DNA of 5,910 nucleotides from Chloroflexota bacterium (GTDB taxonomy: Bacteria > Chloroflexota > Dehalococcoidia > Plut-88900), in NCBI GenBank assembly GCA_022566235.1, contig JADFJI010000155.1:1-5910 (forward strand). Reading direction: 5' to 3'. Under the pieces are notes generated by a model that saw only the letters and a list, made by a program, of their open reading frames with translations, did not search any database and had not been told where the DNA came from. This document shows positions 5,321 to 5,910 of the stretch, piece by piece (position 1 is the stretch's first letter; each line of letters starts with the position of its first letter). The position numbers and the translations under genes are program-made.

Positions 5321-5632
5321 CTAGCCCCAGGCCGAATCCTCGGGGAAGATGCTGTCGCATACGGCTACCTGGTAGGGTTTGACAAACCAGCTTTTTGTCG
5401 CTTCCTCCCACCGGAGAAAATGGGGCATCTTCACGTGGGCATCCTCGGCGGCCTTGTCCCGATACACCTCGTACAGATAGATCCGGTTGGGGTCCTCTGT
5501 GTCCTGTAGGACATCCCACCTGACGCAGCCGGGCTCGTCCTGTATGGAGGCCCTGGCATTCAGGAGCGTTTCCTGGATGAACCTCTCCTTGTGCTCCGGT
5601 TTCACGTCGACGGTCACTACGTCTATTCTCAT
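5321..5632 (-). CDS. antibiotic biosynthesis monooxygenase (ABM) fold protein, LsrG-like
   Basis: This 103-residue protein is one ferredoxin-like ABM domain (PF03992), the fold of quinol monooxygenase YgiN and of LsrG. Visible family features are the opening strand MRIDVVTVDVKPEHKERFI, then GCVRWDVLQDTEDPNRIYLYEVY (36-57), H66 and the PHF..W motif (70-75), and the C-terminal FPEDSAWG end (96-103) common to a subgroup annotated as putative quinol monooxygenases. The reading frame stays open upstream to 5845. The ATG at 5632 is chosen because GGAGG (complement of 5639-5643) lies 6 bases before it, the domain starts there, and the upstream extension is only translated repeat. Members act on small quinones or reactive carbonyls as dimers without a cofactor. 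The actual substrate is unknown. It is transcribed alone, with a repeat-filled region on each side. A possible -10 TACAAT is the complement of 5665-5670, with no good -35. Confidence 0.88.
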   Translation of the reverse strand: MRIDVVTVDVKPEHKERFIQETLLNARASIQDEPGCVRWDVLQDTEDPNRIYLYEVYRDKAAEDAHVKMPHFLRWEEATKSWFVKPYQVAVCDSIFPEDSAWG

Positions 5633-5706
5633 ATAACGCCTCCCTGGTTGATTATCTCGGTGGCATTGTACACCGCCGGCAGGGAGATAAGACCGTTTAA
5701 CTCTGG

Positions 5707-5780
5707 TTTCGACCATCCCCCTGTCCCCCTTCCTGCCAGGAAGGGAGAGGAGATTTGGGTGTGGGGGTGTCCCCACGCCC
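5707..5780. repeat. dispersed composite repeat, copy C
   Basis: TTTCGACCATCCCCCTGTCC opens the copy. An 8-bp hairpin CCCTTCCT / AGGAAGGG (5727-5745, loop GCC) follows, and then a second, 10-pair stem GGGTGTGGGG / CCCCACGCCC (5757-5780, loop GTGT, one G-U pair). The order of two hairpins matches copy A although their stem sequences differ, which argues that the structures are conserved. It lies upstream of the monooxygenase gene, about 75 bases from its start codon, and so may be outside its transcript. Confidence 0.78.
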
Positions 5781-5835
5781 CATTGCGAGAAGCTTATTAA
5801 GCGCCCTTTCAGGAATAGGAATGGATTAGGGGCAG

Positions 5836-5910
5836 TTTCGACCATCCCTTCGATGGGACTAGGACAGGCTGGACAGGCAAGCTGACCACGAACGGGGACT
5901 CCGCCCCTCT
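5836..5910. repeat. dispersed composite repeat, copy D (runs to window edge)
   Basis: The copy begins TTTCGACCATCCC, lacks the long C/G-tract hairpin and passes almost directly into the CCACGAACGGGG-CTCCGCCC module (5881-5910), which matches copy A at 27 of 30 bases. It shows that the two modules occur in different combinations. It may continue beyond the window. Confidence 0.7.

Noticed and set aside
4956..5382. Open frames of 84 and 97 codons on the plus strand
   Set aside because: They consist of translated repeats and palindromes, have no ribosome binding site and give low-complexity proline-rich peptides.
5633..5845. N-terminal extension of the monooxygenase reading frame to 5845
   Set aside because: The extra 71 codons run through repeat copy C. 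The strong ribosome binding site and the domain start both point to the ATG at 5632.
5011..5910. CRISPR array
   Set aside because: The repeated units are irregularly spaced, diverged and internally structured, with no uniform spacers and no cas genes.

Overview
The window is a stretch of moderately GC-rich bacterial chromosome carrying six recognisable or partly recognisable protein genes, one probable gene remnant and an unusual load of short GC-rich dispersed repeats. Its content (an LLM-class, possibly F420-dependent oxidoreductase, a probable remnant of a hydantoinase B / oxoprolinase family gene, a LsrG-like monooxygenase and G/C-tract hairpin repeats) would suit an uncultured Chloroflexota (Dehalococcoidia-like) genome. 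That placement is an inference from gene content and style, not something the sequence proves.

Left part (1-1561, plus strand). The window opens inside an unrecognised gene that ends at 371. A region of about 130 bases follows, then a short open frame (499-648) that reads like only the last 40-50 residues of a hydantoinase B family protein. Its end overlaps the start of a complete LLM-class flavin-dependent oxidoreductase (632-1561). This looks like a former hyuB-oxidoreductase operon whose upstream gene has been lost.

Centre (1596-4979, minus strand). Read right to left this is a complete high-affinity zinc uptake locus: a Fur-family regulator (probably Zur), the zinc-binding lipoprotein ZnuA, the ATPase ZnuC (overlapping znuA by 10 bases) and the permease ZnuB. 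The regulator gene has a consensus sigma-70 promoter (TTGACA, 17-base spacer, TATAAT). Between that promoter and the gene lies an inverted repeat with TGATA-N5-TATCA. The same core lies at the start of znuA, inside a perfect 8-5-8 inverted repeat. The two sites make a convincing autoregulated zinc regulon: with zinc bound, the regulator would be expected to shut down itself and the transporter. A 268-base spacer filled with a repeat element separates znuC from znuB.

Right part (4980-5910). This is mostly non-coding and repeat-rich. It holds several copies of a composite element (TTTCGACCATCCCCC, a G/C-tract hairpin, sometimes a TTCGACAGGCTCA / CCACGAACGGGG module), two tandem TCCCGACTTGTCGGGA palindromes, a diverged second copy of that block and an isolated near-palindrome. 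One small gene lies among them: a 103-residue antibiotic biosynthesis monooxygenase (ABM) fold protein on the minus strand (5321-5632) with a strong ribosome binding site.
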